Shown piece after piece: positions 34,180 through 42,981 of a stretch of DNA of 64,000 nt. The notes beneath the pieces were generated by a model. The model made no database searches. It saw only the letters and a list, made by a program, of their open reading frames with translations, and had not been told where the DNA came from. The position numbers and the translations under genes were made by a program. This DNA is from Streptomyces brasiliensis (GTDB taxonomy: Bacteria; Actinomycetota; Actinomycetes; Streptomycetales; Streptomycetaceae), in the NCBI RefSeq assembly GCF_014647875.1, contig NZ_BMQA01000003.1, forward strand, positions 124,001-188,000, in the 5' to 3' direction. The first letter of the stretch is position 1. Each line of letters opens with the position of its first letter.

Positions 34180-34613
34180 GCCCGACGGGTGCCGGCACGC
34201 GGTCTCAGCGCATCACCGAAAGAAGGGAGAGCACCACCGCTCCGCTCGCAACCCTCGGCATGGCCGTACGCCACATCGAACCTCGGTGACGACCAGGTTC
34301 GATGTGGAGGCCGTCGAAATCCGCGCACCTACAGGACAGGCGAGCATGACGTAGATGAGGCGAGTCGAGCCAGTAGGCGTCGCGGAGTTGGGCGGTCGAG
34401 GGAAACGGCGACGTGTGATCGGGCACACCGTGAAAACGGCATCTCGCAGCACGAAGACACGCACGGTGGCCAACTCGTCATCCAGGCGACCGAGAAGCCG
34501 CAGATGACCTGGCCGAAGGCGGCTGTGGACTTTGTGAATTGCAACCGTCGGGGACGTGGCGCACGATCTTGAAGCGCGCAGGACGAGGTGACGAAGTAGA
34601 GGAGGGCGCCAGG
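34180..34613. other. intergenic region downstream of the relaxase gene
   Basis: No gene is convincing in this 434-bp stretch. It holds a 13-bp perfect hairpin (34271-34307) about 90 bp after the relaxase stop. The last 15 bases give the ribosome site (GGAGGG) of the next gene. Several short open frames here lack codon bias. Confidence 0.5.
34271..34307. terminator. 13-bp hairpin, possible terminator
   Basis: The arms CCACATCGAACCT (34271-34283) and AGGTTCGATGTGG (34295-34307) are perfectly complementary around an 11-base loop. There is no T-run, which is usual for high-GC actinomycetes. It may end mobilization transcripts or be a protein-binding site. Confidence 0.5.
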
Positions 34614-35057
34614 GTGTTTCACCGGATACGCCGCCGGGCGAAAGAGCCGAGCGAAGCTCAAAGGCAGTTCGCCGAGCTGCACGCGCGGATGCAGGGCCAG
34701 GTCCCGCCAGGCATTGGGGTGCCAGCGGCCGAACCGGAGCCCGCCGAGCCGGCCCGCCTCGTGGACGACTTCCTTCCGCCGGAGCTGCGCGTGCCGAGCC
34801 ACGACCAGGTCGACGGCAAGATGATGCCGTGGAAGCAGCCCCTCGTCCTCGACGGCGAGATGGCCGCCTGCGCCGAGTGCGGCGCCTACCGGGACTGGCT
34901 CATCCTCTCCACCCGCGGCGAGATCTGGCTGCGCTGCCGAGCAGGCCACCAGCAGCAGGAGACCCGCCTCGACACGGCGTGGTTCAACCGGAACAGCGGA
35001 CCGGCGGACGCGACGCACGCCACGTTCGAGGACTGCCTGCGCCACCTCGGGCACTGA
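34614..35057 (+). CDS. hypothetical protein with CxxC zinc-ribbon-like motif
   Basis: GTG 34614 is chosen for the GGAGGG upstream; the frame is open further upstream. The 147-residue protein starts basic (VFHRIRRRAKEPSEAQRQF), then has Pro-rich linker sequence and a small domain with ACAECGAYRDW and LRCRAGHQQQ near residues 85-115. The two Cys pairs suggest a zinc ribbon. No known family is assigned. Confidence 0.6.
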   Translation: MFHRIRRRAKEPSEAQRQFAELHARMQGQVPPGIGVPAAEPEPAEPARLVDDFLPPELRVPSHDQVDGKMMPWKQPLVLDGEMAACAECGAYRDWLILSTRGEIWLRCRAGHQQQETRLDTAWFNRNSGPADATHATFEDCLRHLGH

Positions 35058-35136
35058 CCACCACTCCTACGACCCCACCGGGCCCTCGGGCCCGCACTGA
35101 CCACCCGTCGCCTAGCACCAAGGGGTCAGTTCCGTC

Positions 35137-35832
35137 ATGCGCGTTCGCGTCGCCACCACCGCCCTCGGCATCACCGCCGCCCTCCTCGCCCTGCCGGCCT
35201 GCTCCACCGACACCACCGGGGCCAAGCACCAGACCCCCTCCTCCGCCCGGACCGGAAAGCTTTCCGGCGCGGTCCACAAGCCAGCCGCGCTCTCCTCGGC
35301 CGCGCTCGAGTCCCGTCTGCTCGACCAGAGCGACCTCGGCAGCGGCTACCTGTCCAAGTCGCAGCGTCCTGCCCAGCACGACGACGTCACCGTCATCGGC
35401 TGCCCGGCCCTGAGCGAGCTGGGCGGCGGCGCGGCGACCGGCGGCACGCTCACCTTCCCGCGCAAGGCGAAGGCCGCCTTCACCTACGGCGACAGCTCCT
35501 CGGAGTTCTCCGAGGAGCTCTACAGCGACACGGCGAACAAGCTGTCCGCCGGCATCGGACGGATCTTCGACGCCATGACCGGCTGCCCCGCCTATCAGGT
35601 CGTCGCGGGCGGCACACCGATCGACATAACCGCGCAGAAGCTGCCCGCGCCCCGACGACTCGGGGATCAGCAGTGGAGCCAGCTCCTGACGTTCTCCACC
35701 GCCGGGCGCAGCACCGTGGTGAAGCAGACCGCGATCCGGGACGGCAATCTGCTGCTGATCGTCTCCGGCGCTCCGGCCCTCGTCGACCGCCACCTCGACA
35801 AGGCCCTCGCCAAGGCCACAGCAACCGGCTGA
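35137..35832 (+). CDS. secreted lipoprotein, PknH-sensor-like
   Basis: A 231-residue lipoprotein: positively charged start, hydrophobic segment and lipobox L19-P20-A21-C22. The mature part (ESRLLDQSDLGSGYL; IFDAMTGCPAY; then GNLLLIVSG) resembles the extracellular sensor-type domains (PknH C-terminal-like) common in actinobacteria. It is predicted to be anchored on the outer face of the membrane. The ligand is unknown. Transcription ends at a strong hairpin just downstream. Confidence 0.75.
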   Translation: MRVRVATTALGITAALLALPACSTDTTGAKHQTPSSARTGKLSGAVHKPAALSSAALESRLLDQSDLGSGYLSKSQRPAQHDDVTVIGCPALSELGGGAATGGTLTFPRKAKAAFTYGDSSSEFSEELYSDTANKLSAGIGRIFDAMTGCPAYQVVAGGTPIDITAQKLPAPRRLGDQQWSQLLTFSTAGRSTVVKQTAIRDGNLLLIVSGAPALVDRHLDKALAKATATG

Positions 35833-35845
35833 CCTGCCCGGTCAT

Positions 35846-35886
35846 GCTGCTGCCCCCCGACCATGGTGGTCGGGGGGGGCAGCAGC
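35846..35886. terminator. strong bidirectional terminator hairpin
   Basis: An ~18-bp GC-rich stem (left arm 35846-35863, right arm 35867-35886 with two extra G) closes a three-base loop. It lies between the lipoprotein gene and a convergent small membrane-protein gene, so it can serve both. Confidence 0.8.
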
Positions 35887-35889
35887 GCG

Positions 35890-36294
35890 TCAGCCGACGC
35901 GCTGAGCAGCGCGCGCCGCCTGGGCGGGGACCCAGGCTTGGACCTGGCCGGGCTGTACGTAGAGCACGTTCGGATTGTGGCTGTGGGGTCCATAGCCGCT
36001 AGAGGCGTTGACGAGCAGGTACGCGCCCGCGAGGACGTGCCAGTTCCAGAACCAGGCGTCCTGTTGTCGACGGGTGTCGCACCAGGTCACAACGGCCTTC
36101 GACCCGCGGCGTCCGCGCTGGTAGACCCGCGTGATCTGAAGAAGATCTCCTCGGCCTGCATTCCTGTGCTGTTGGAACGCCTGCCACTGTGCCGCGAGGG
36201 TGGCCGTGCGTTTGCGGTGTGAACGGACCTTCAGCGCGACAATCACGGCGACGCCAAGGACGAGGACAAGAAGGACGCCGGGGCCGAGGTGCAT
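35890..36294 (-). CDS. small single-pass membrane protein
   Basis: ATG 36294 is chosen because a membrane segment follows immediately (GVLLVLVLGVAVIVALKV, residues ~5-22); the frame is open further upstream but that part looks non-coding. The 134-residue protein then has a basic cytoplasmic-type stretch and a soluble domain with SKAVVTWCDTRRQQDAWFW. The tail is Gly/Pro/Asn-rich. No family recognised; the end abuts the shared terminator. Confidence 0.6.
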   Translation of the reverse strand: MHLGPGVLLVLVLGVAVIVALKVRSHRKRTATLAAQWQAFQQHRNAGRGDLLQITRVYQRGRRGSKAVVTWCDTRRQQDAWFWNWHVLAGAYLLVNASSGYGPHSHNPNVLYVQPGQVQAWVPAQAARAAQRVG

Positions 36295-36524
36295 TGCTGC
36301 ATCCTGCAGCCTGGCGTCACAGGGGGGCAAACCCTTCGCCGAACATCGAGGAGCAGTTTCAGGCAGCGACTGCGCCTCTCGCGAGCCGGGACCCGTCCCT
36401 GCTGCCAGGGAAAGCCAACAGCGCGTTGTGTGCACACAAGTGCCAGCCCGTGAGCACGAAGCCCGGCCCTCCATTTCGGAAAAGGCCGGGCTGTGTGTTT
36501 GAGGGGAAAGGCAACGGCGGGGCG

Positions 36525-37346
36525 TTAGATGGCCGGCGCGCGCAGGAGCCGCTCCCGGGTGGCCTCGGGCAGCACCCGTCGCAGGACCGGTGCCGTCGAG
36601 CTGAGGGAGGCGGCGAAGGCTGCCACGAGGTCGTGCGGGACGCTGGAACCGAAGGAGGCCGCCCACAGGCACGGTGCGCCGAGCGCGGGCTCGGCCCACG
36701 CTTGCCAACCGGCCAGCCCCGCCTCTTCGGTCTCAGTGATCAGGGCGCGAGGGTCGGCGTCCTGGATGAGCGGCGGAACCTCGCCGAGGCTCATGTGCGA
36801 GGTGAACGTCGGGTCCGTCGCTGCCGCCTGGGGCTGGTCGATGTCGCGGAGCCAGCCGTGTGCGGCGACGGCGTCGAGGACCATCTCGGGGCCGGCGAGC
36901 GGCATGGCGGCCTGGTCGCGGGCGTCGAGCGCGACGAGGAAGTCGGACACGGCCTCGCCAGGGACGTCGGGGGTGAAGTAGGCCGACCATTGGGCTAGCG
37001 GGCTGCTCGTGTCAGCGCGGGCGGAGATCTGCCACGCGATCGGCAGGTCCCCCAAGTGGAACGGTTCGTCCGCCAGGCTCCACTGGGCCCATCGGAGGGT
37101 GTCGGGGCTGATGTGCAGGACGGTGCTGCGCAGGACCTGGCGGCCCTCGGGTGCCTCGTCCGGCTCGTGGCGTCCGCGGACGATCGTCAGGCTCGTCCAG
37201 CCCAGGCGGGCGAGCGTGTCGGCGACGGTGTCGTAGAGCCGCCCATCGTCACCGGCCAGATGCCGGGGGCCGACCCAGAACGCAGGCTGGCCGCCACGTG
37301 GAGTGGACGGGTCGGGCGGGAATTCGGGATACAGGGGCGCCTCCAA
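36525..37346 (-). CDS. DUF317-like protein
   Basis: A 273-residue protein with the DUF317 pattern: VGPRHLAGDD near residue 26, LGWTSLTIVRGRHEPDEA near residue 49, WQISARADTSSPLAQWSAYF near residue 104 and VPGEAVSDFLVALD. DUF317 proteins are abundant in Streptomyces, often on plasmids, with no assigned function. TTG 37346 is the furthest possible start (an in-frame stop lies six codons upstream), but the GTG at the VGPRHL segment could also serve. Confidence 0.75.
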   Translation of the reverse strand: MEAPLYPEFPPDPSTPRGGQPAFWVGPRHLAGDDGRLYDTVADTLARLGWTSLTIVRGRHEPDEAPEGRQVLRSTVLHISPDTLRWAQWSLADEPFHLGDLPIAWQISARADTSSPLAQWSAYFTPDVPGEAVSDFLVALDARDQAAMPLAGPEMVLDAVAAHGWLRDIDQPQAAATDPTFTSHMSLGEVPPLIQDADPRALITETEEAGLAGWQAWAEPALGAPCLWAASFGSSVPHDLVAAFAASLSSTAPVLRRVLPEATRERLLRAPAI

Positions 37347-37361
37347 GGGCTCGGTGCGGGT

Positions 37362-37652
37362 CTAGTTACCGCCGGCACGGCGGCGGGGGCGGCGCGGCGG
37401 TGCCTGCGTGTCGCCTTGCCAGGTCAGGGCGACAGCGACCTCGGGCGGCAGATGACCGAGCTGTGAGCCCTCGTCTCGGCCTTCGGCGAGGTACACGACG
37501 GTTTGGCCGGTCTCGTCCACGGACTGCACGACTTGCGCCAAGCGGTGTGCCATCGGAAAGAACGGGTTCATGGCCTGGCGGACGGGAGCACTGCGGTCGC
37601 AACCGGACAGCAGGTCGATGAGATCGCCGACGGTCATCTCCGTGGACGTCAT
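37362..37652 (-). CDS. 96-residue hypothetical protein
   Basis: ATG 37652 has a strong ribosome site (AAGGAGG). The acidic N-terminus (MTSTEMTVGDLIDLLSGCD) and central VVYLAEGRDEG suggest a small soluble protein; the tail is basic. The N-terminal region resembles short phage and plasmid proteins with an 'LIDLLSGCDRSAPVR' type opening, but no function is known. It precedes the DUF317-like gene by 15 bp. Confidence 0.65.
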   Translation of the reverse strand: MTSTEMTVGDLIDLLSGCDRSAPVRQAMNPFFPMAHRLAQVVQSVDETGQTVVYLAEGRDEGSQLGHLPPEVAVALTWQGDTQAPPRRPRRRAGGN

Positions 37653-37754
37653 GAACGGCCTCCTTGGGTGAGGAAAACGGTGAGCGGTGGAGTTAGCCGG
37701 CGGCCTGGCAGTCAGCCGACCACCCTCCCAGCGAGGACTACGCGTGGGGCGCTG

Positions 37755-38114
37755 TCATACGCGACGCGAGGTTTCCAGCACGCGCGCCACGGCGGCAGCG
37801 ACGATGTCGGCCGGCGTCTCGGTGTCGAACGACAGCTGGTAGCCGGGTACCTTGGCGGTTCCGGTGACGGCGATCTTCCATCCCTCGCCGTCGGTGCCGG
37901 GACGACCGAGCGGGAACCAGCCGAGGTAGAACCGGCCGTCCTTGGAGCTGACGTGCACGTCCGCACGGTCGTCCACGATGAGGTTGAAGTCCTCGGCGCA
38001 GAACTGGTCCATGACGAGCGTGGGCTGGCCAGGGCCCAGCTGCCACTCGCGCAGCCGCAGGGCTTCGACGGTGGTGGAGAAACCGGGGCCGACGGAAGCC
38101 ACGGTCACAGACAA
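37755..38114 (-). CDS. DUF317-related small protein
   Basis: A 119-residue soluble protein with FNLIVDDRADVHVSSKDGRF, then FYLGWFPLGRPG and WKIAVTGTAKVPGYQLSF, ending with DIVAAAVARVLETSRRV. The pattern resembles half of a DUF317-type domain. The start may be TTG 38114 or GTG 38108; AGAGAGG upstream fits the second slightly better. Repeats in 38216-38311 occupy its promoter region. Confidence 0.55.
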   Translation of the reverse strand: MSVTVASVGPGFSTTVEALRLREWQLGPGQPTLVMDQFCAEDFNLIVDDRADVHVSSKDGRFYLGWFPLGRPGTDGEGWKIAVTGTAKVPGYQLSFDTETPADIVAAAVARVLETSRRV

Positions 38115-38215
38115 TCACCTCTCTGACCTGGGGTTTCTTGCAAGGTCGTCTACGTTGACATGCTCCCGCGCAGGTTGGCCAGTCTTTCCGTGATCTTTCC
38201 TGTCTGCCCCCGGCG

Positions 38216-38311
38216 AACTGTCGTCCTTGGACAGTTGTAGGTTCTCAGATCCCGTGTCATTTTCTCAGTCGCGATGTCATGTGACTGGCCGAACTGACAC
38301 GAGATTGAGAA
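38216..38311. promoter_or_regulatory. cluster of bipartite repeats upstream of the small DUF317-related gene
   Basis: A 7-bp inverted repeat AACTGTC/GACAGTT lies at 38216-38236. It is followed by TTCTCA-N6-GTGTCA at 38242-38259, a direct near-copy TTCTCA-N6-ATGTCA at 38262-38279 (20 bp on), and an inverted copy TGACAC-N5-TGAGAA at 38295-38311. A further inverted copy is at 39883-39900. The spacing of about two helical turns suggests a DNA-binding protein covering this 213-bp intergenic region. Confidence 0.5.
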
Positions 38312-38327
38312 TCGCTGGCCACTGCCG

Positions 38328-39569
38328 TCACTCGTTTGAGGACTCCGTTGCCAGCGGGATACCGCACCGCGGGCAGCCGTTTGCGTGGTCGTCCTGGCAG
38401 ACGTAGCCGATGGCACCTTCCACGCACCATTCGGCAGCCTCCTCGGACAGCAGGTCGGGCCCGGCAAGGAGCAGCCGACGAAATTCCGTGGTGTCCGCAA
38501 TGTCGGCCGGCCGGTTGGTGAACCACTCGTCGAACCAAGGCTTGTCCCGGTGTATGCGCCAGTGCGCATTCTCCCGGTCGTCGACAGCCGTAAGGAACCG
38601 ATCGACGATGCGCCCCCAACTCGGTGCTCCGAACCAGCCGTTGTCGGACGCGCAGAAGGATTCGATCAGGGTTCGCAGGCCGAACTCCTTCTCGCTAAGG
38701 CAGTACCTTCGCCCCCATGAGATCGCGACCTGTGCCATCCCCGCGAGTTCTACGCGCGGATCAACCTCGTGTGCCGGGTCGTCAGGGTTGTGGCAGGCCA
38801 GCCCGAGCTCGAGCACAGACTGCCCGGTCGGTAGAACCCGGGACGGGTTGACGATCGCGAGACCGAGACCGATCCAGTCGACATGGTCGAACGACAGCAT
38901 CGAGCGCACGAGTCGGGTGGTTGCCGTGTTGATCCGCATCATTGTGCCGTCGTGCAGCGGACTCTTCCCGGCATGCCAGTTCTCGACGGGTGTGTTGCGC
39001 CACACGGCGAGCGTGATGCGGGTGGCAGCGAGCCACAGCAGGGCGTCGTCGTCGAGGTGCCCGAACCGCTTGGCACACTCCTGGGCGCCGTAGGTGATCA
39101 ACTCTTCCGGTTTCGGCCACCTGTGGCTGTCGGGCCCTTCAGGCGCGTACTCGTAGTCGTCGGCGTACCCGTCGAGGATCGCGCTCAACTCGGCTGCGCT
39201 GTAAGCCTCGCTGTACTCGGAGCTGTCCGGCTCCTCGACGGTGTACATGTCGTGGTCCCAGGAGACGTACACGTCGCCCCAGAGCACGACGTCATCGCAC
39301 TCGCTGGCGTTGTCCGTCACAACCGGCCTGATGGTGATCGGGGCAGTACGCCCGTCGGTTCGCTCGCCGTCCTTCTTGGCTGCCCATGCGGTGATGACCC
39401 CGAGCGGCTTCGGAAGGAGAGGGCCGACCTTGGTGATGCTGAACGGCTCGTCGTCGTCATCGGTGTCGAACCGGCTGTTGACGAACGCGACCGCCTCGGA
39501 GGGCGTGCTGACGATGGACTGGGTACCACTCTCGTTGTCAACCACTCGCCACAACGCGCTGTTCTTCAC
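38328..39569 (-). CDS. 413-residue protein of unknown function
   Basis: GTG 39569 with GGAGAG upstream is chosen; the frame stays open to 39713. The acidic protein has many Trp and Asp/Glu residues (FDTDDDDEPFSITKVGPLL; ECDDVVLWGDVYVSWDHDMY). It ends with a Cys pair in NGCPRCGIPL that may bind zinc. GC bias is lower than in its neighbours, which suggests separate acquisition. I recognise no family. It is flanked by copies of the bipartite motif and sits next to two nuclease-like genes. Confidence 0.65.
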   Translation of the reverse strand: MKNSALWRVVDNESGTQSIVSTPSEAVAFVNSRFDTDDDDEPFSITKVGPLLPKPLGVITAWAAKKDGERTDGRTAPITIRPVVTDNASECDDVVLWGDVYVSWDHDMYTVEEPDSSEYSEAYSAAELSAILDGYADDYEYAPEGPDSHRWPKPEELITYGAQECAKRFGHLDDDALLWLAATRITLAVWRNTPVENWHAGKSPLHDGTMMRINTATTRLVRSMLSFDHVDWIGLGLAIVNPSRVLPTGQSVLELGLACHNPDDPAHEVDPRVELAGMAQVAISWGRRYCLSEKEFGLRTLIESFCASDNGWFGAPSWGRIVDRFLTAVDDRENAHWRIHRDKPWFDEWFTNRPADIADTTEFRRLLLAGPDLLSEEAAEWCVEGAIGYVCQDDHANGCPRCGIPLATESSNE

Positions 39570-40256
39570 GATGCTCTCCGATCGCGGTGAGTGCACCCGG
39601 GGCGGGTGCGATGCGCCGGGTCGCTCGGCACTGACTCCAATTATGGGCTGATTAACCCGTCCGTAGTCCCGCAGGCGCTTGTCAGCGACGACGCTCGGGA
39701 CGTTCGTGTGCAACGAAGGTGTGTGAGTGGGTGGAACGGATGGTTGCCGATGCAGGTTCGTGACGCCCCGGGCCGCGTTGCAGCCTGCTGGACAGCCTGA
39801 GGAAATGACACCGATCTGAGATAGCCGCCTGCCGACACATCGTGAGACTCAAGGGAAATATCCAGGTCACAGGGTCGGCGCCTGACACTGAAGTTGAGAA
39901 CCTACAACAGTGAAGCCAGTCGCCCTGGCATCTGATCCAGGCGCTTGACAGCGAACCGAGTCGTGGGGGCTTCCCACACCGCCACGGGCCCGAGGAAGTC
40001 AGCGGGAACGTCGCGATGCGGGTCTCTTGTCAGCGGCACCTCCTACACTCCGCAGATGCGACAGCCCAGGATGATGAGCTGCCTGGCCGTGGCCCTCCAG
40101 GCCATCAGGGCTGATGGGCATGGCGTCTGCCAGGCGCCTGCATGTCCCACAGGTCGCCGACAGCACGCGCCGGCAGAGCTTTCACGAGGACGGTCTCCGG
40201 TGCGGATGTCGGAGAGGGTTCCATTACCGTCCTTGTCTAACAGGGGGATTAGAGCT
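39570..40256. other. divergent intergenic region with one bipartite repeat
   Basis: About 690 bp between the leftward unknown gene and the rightward nuclease gene. The only structured element noticed is the bipartite motif TGACAC-N6-TGAGAA at 39883-39900, followed by ACCTACAA. With that extension it matches the copy at 38237-38259 in inverted form. The frame upstream of 40257 is open but its codon bias is poor, so I treat it as untranslated. Confidence 0.45.
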
Positions 40257-42845
40257 GTGCCTTCCGCTACTGGCTTGACCGACCTGCGCGAGCAGTGGAT
40301 CCAGAAGATCTGCGCGGGGATTGCCACCTCTGTCGGTCGCCACCACCCGTTGCTGGATCCGGCGCGGATCGTCAGTAACCCGAGTGATCTGGATCTATTG
40401 CGTGCCCTCCTGATCCTGCGGATCGCCGTCTTGGACGCGCGTGGCCGGTCCACCGCGCACATCACGGGACTGCTGGCAAAGCACCCGGTCTTCGCCGATC
40501 CCAAGCCTGACACGGATCAACTCACCAGCCTGGTCGAGCATGTCCGCCGGCACGTGGAGCGCGACGGCCTTGTCGGTTCCGTCCTGCTATTCGGCCTCGG
40601 ACTGCGCGCTGCGGATCCAGAGAGCACGTATGCCCTCCTCCTGGACCACTGGTCACGTCGGTCGTCCCGCGCGGCGACCGCCGCCCAAGTGGCCAGGGAA
40701 CTGGCCCGGCACTGGGGCGTGGAGGCTCGCACCGGAGAGGCTCTGGTGCCTCTCTCAGTCATATCTCTTGATGCGTACTCCGACACCATCTGGTCCAGGC
40801 TGGAAGCGGAACGCGACGCTCATGTGCGGCATGCCGCCTCAGTTGCCTTGATCAGGAAGGGCAACGACGCTCATCGCCTGTGGCTGGCGCAGTTTCCCGC
40901 CGACGAGGCCAGGCACCTATGGAAGTTGGGCGCAGATGTGGCCTACTGCACCGCGGCCAAGGAGCACCTTCGAGAGGTAAGCCGACAGCTCCGGAAGAAT
41001 CACGCTCTGCGGCCAGTGATCGCCCGAGCCTTGAAACTGGTCAACGAGCAGCTAGAGATGCTCGGCGAGGCGATCGGCTGCCTGAGCGACACAGAGCGCG
41101 ACATGCTGCGGGCGCGCACCCATCAGGAGCGCTTCCAGGACGCCTGCATTCAGACCTTCCTGAACCACTCCCTCGACTTCCGGCAGTCGTACCCAGGCAG
41201 TTCCTGTGTTCCTGATGCCGAAGCGGTACACGGCACCTTCGGCCCTCTGCCCTGGTGGAACATCATCGTCCGAACCGCAGCAGAGGCGGAGGCTGCCCTC
41301 GCCGCATTCACAGAGGGGGTGCTGCCCCTCGGTTTCGAGCGGGATCCCGAACATCGGAACCGCCTTCTACTCATCTGCCGTAAGCCCAGGACGGAGTCCC
41401 CGGGCATGCACGCCCACTTCGTCTTCGACCTGGACAACCCAGGCCACGCCTGCGAGCTGCTCCTCATCGCGAAGCGTGCCGGCGTCCCTATCGACCTCTA
41501 TGCCCAAGCACACAACGAGTACGACGAAATCGAGTCCACCCACCTAGGCACTGTGTACGCACACATCGGTCCGGAGCTCGCCAGTCTGATCACGGAAGCC
41601 GCCACCAATGCACTGGCCCGATCCCTGCCAGACTTCCGTAACCGCGACTACGACGAACATGAGGGGATCGAACCGCTCGAAGAAGCGTTGCGCTGTCTGT
41701 CCCGCGCTGAGGTGGAGCACTTCTCCTCGGGACGCCGCATCACCGTCTCATCCCGTCACAACCTCGAAGGTGAGATCGAAGTACTGTCGTCCGACCCGCC
41801 AGTCACGCTCTCCGGATTCTCCAGGGGCACCAAGAGGCACCAGAAAACCGGCAGCTCACGGAAGACGGGCAACGGGACTCCTCTGCCCCCTCCTCGGACC
41901 ACTGGGTTCGTGTACGTCCAGCGGAACCCTGCCTTCCCGGACATGCTCAAGATCGGCTACACAGACCTGCTCGCGGAGGACCGAGCCAAGAACCTGTCGG
42001 GCACATCGGTCCCCTTCCCCTTCGACGTGCTCTTCAGGGCCCACACATCCCGGCCCAAAGACGTCGAACAGGCTGTCCACCGCCTCCTCACCGCCCAACG
42101 CGTTAACGCAAGCAAGGAGTTTTTCCGCGTCTCCCTTGACACGGCCATCGAGGCGATCCGCCGGTGCCAGAGGGAGGTAACCGGTATCAACAGCTGGGAG
42201 CCGATCCCTGCGCTTCATCGCCTGCCCGCGAATGACCGAGTCGTCCTGCCCCTGAGGGCAGGGCAGTTGTTCGTGCTCACCGCGTACCCCCATCTGCTCA
42301 GCTCGTCCGCTGAGGTTCTCGACATCTGGATGGCCCACGCGGACGGCGACCTCCTGGAGATCCACTCCACGCATGACCCCGGGCACGTGGCCGGAATCAG
42401 CGACAACGATCCCGGCGCTTACGAGGACCCCGTTCCCTTCCTCGACAGAGACGGAACCGTGCGGAACGGCATGCTCCATGGCAGGGAGCGCCTGGTAGCC
42501 GGCGACCGGCTGATCTGGTTCTCGGACGAGGAGGGGCCGACCGACGCCCGCGGCGTCGTCTTTGAAGCGAACGCGTCCTGCCAGGTCACCTACCGGACAT
42601 CAGCCCCCCGACGGGGCCCGCTGGGTATTCCTCTCCTGCTGAACGATCCTGACCGGGACCTTCCTGATGCTATGGGGGCACTCGTCAAGGATGTCCTCGC
42701 ACTGCGCCCACCGCGCACCTGGGCTCCCCGGAACCCTCAAGAAGAGGACGGCTGGGCGGTAGCAGCCACGGATCCCCAGCCGCCCGAGCACTGGCTCCCT
42801 CAACTCGAACGACGGCGAAACGACGTGCGCCGGGACCGACCCTGA
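40257..42845 (+). CDS. large protein with T5orf172/GIY-YIG-like nuclease domain
   Basis: GTG 40257 with GGGGG nine bases upstream is my choice; the frame is open back to 39945. The ~862-residue protein has a long helical N-terminal half of unknown type. A GIY-YIG domain of the T5orf172/Mug113 group lies at about residues 548-645: TGFVYVQRN, MLKIGYTD, a following Arg in AEDRAKNLSGT, and the catalytic-type Glu in KDVEQAVHRLL, then SKEFFRV. A beta-rich C-terminal part follows. GIY-YIG domains cut DNA. The size and the nuclease-like neighbour suggest a defence or DNA-processing role. Confidence 0.7.
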   Translation: MPSATGLTDLREQWIQKICAGIATSVGRHHPLLDPARIVSNPSDLDLLRALLILRIAVLDARGRSTAHITGLLAKHPVFADPKPDTDQLTSLVEHVRRHVERDGLVGSVLLFGLGLRAADPESTYALLLDHWSRRSSRAATAAQVARELARHWGVEARTGEALVPLSVISLDAYSDTIWSRLEAERDAHVRHAASVALIRKGNDAHRLWLAQFPADEARHLWKLGADVAYCTAAKEHLREVSRQLRKNHALRPVIARALKLVNEQLEMLGEAIGCLSDTERDMLRARTHQERFQDACIQTFLNHSLDFRQSYPGSSCVPDAEAVHGTFGPLPWWNIIVRTAAEAEAALAAFTEGVLPLGFERDPEHRNRLLLICRKPRTESPGMHAHFVFDLDNPGHACELLLIAKRAGVPIDLYAQAHNEYDEIESTHLGTVYAHIGPELASLITEAATNALARSLPDFRNRDYDEHEGIEPLEEALRCLSRAEVEHFSSGRRITVSSRHNLEGEIEVLSSDPPVTLSGFSRGTKRHQKTGSSRKTGNGTPLPPPRTTGFVYVQRNPAFPDMLKIGYTDLLAEDRAKNLSGTSVPFPFDVLFRAHTSRPKDVEQAVHRLLTAQRVNASKEFFRVSLDTAIEAIRRCQREVTGINSWEPIPALHRLPANDRVVLPLRAGQLFVLTAYPHLLSSSAEVLDIWMAHADGDLLEIHSTHDPGHVAGISDNDPGAYEDPVPFLDRDGTVRNGMLHGRERLVAGDRLIWFSDEEGPTDARGVVFEANASCQVTYRTSAPRRGPLGIPLLLNDPDRDLPDAMGALVKDVLALRPPRTWAPRNPQEEDGWAVAATDPQPPEHWLPQLERRRNDVRRDRP

Positions 42846-42981
42846 GTACCGTGCGGTATGGGGGCCAGCTCGACGTGTCCATGTCCAGCGCCAGGACTGA
42901 ATTACCAGCCGGATCGATTGCGCCGCGGCTCCGTAGACGGCTCGATACCCGGCTCCGGGAGCGGTCTGAGCACATGCCAGA

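Noticed and set aside
34271..34307. GGTTCGA-containing hairpin considered as a tRNA T-arm or attachment site
   Set aside because: No acceptor, anticodon or D-arm can be drawn around it; it is a simple 13-bp hairpin.
38232..39911. Inverted bipartite repeats considered as ends of an insertion sequence
   Set aside because: No transposase between them, no target-site duplication visible, and additional copies lie inside one side; operators are more likely.
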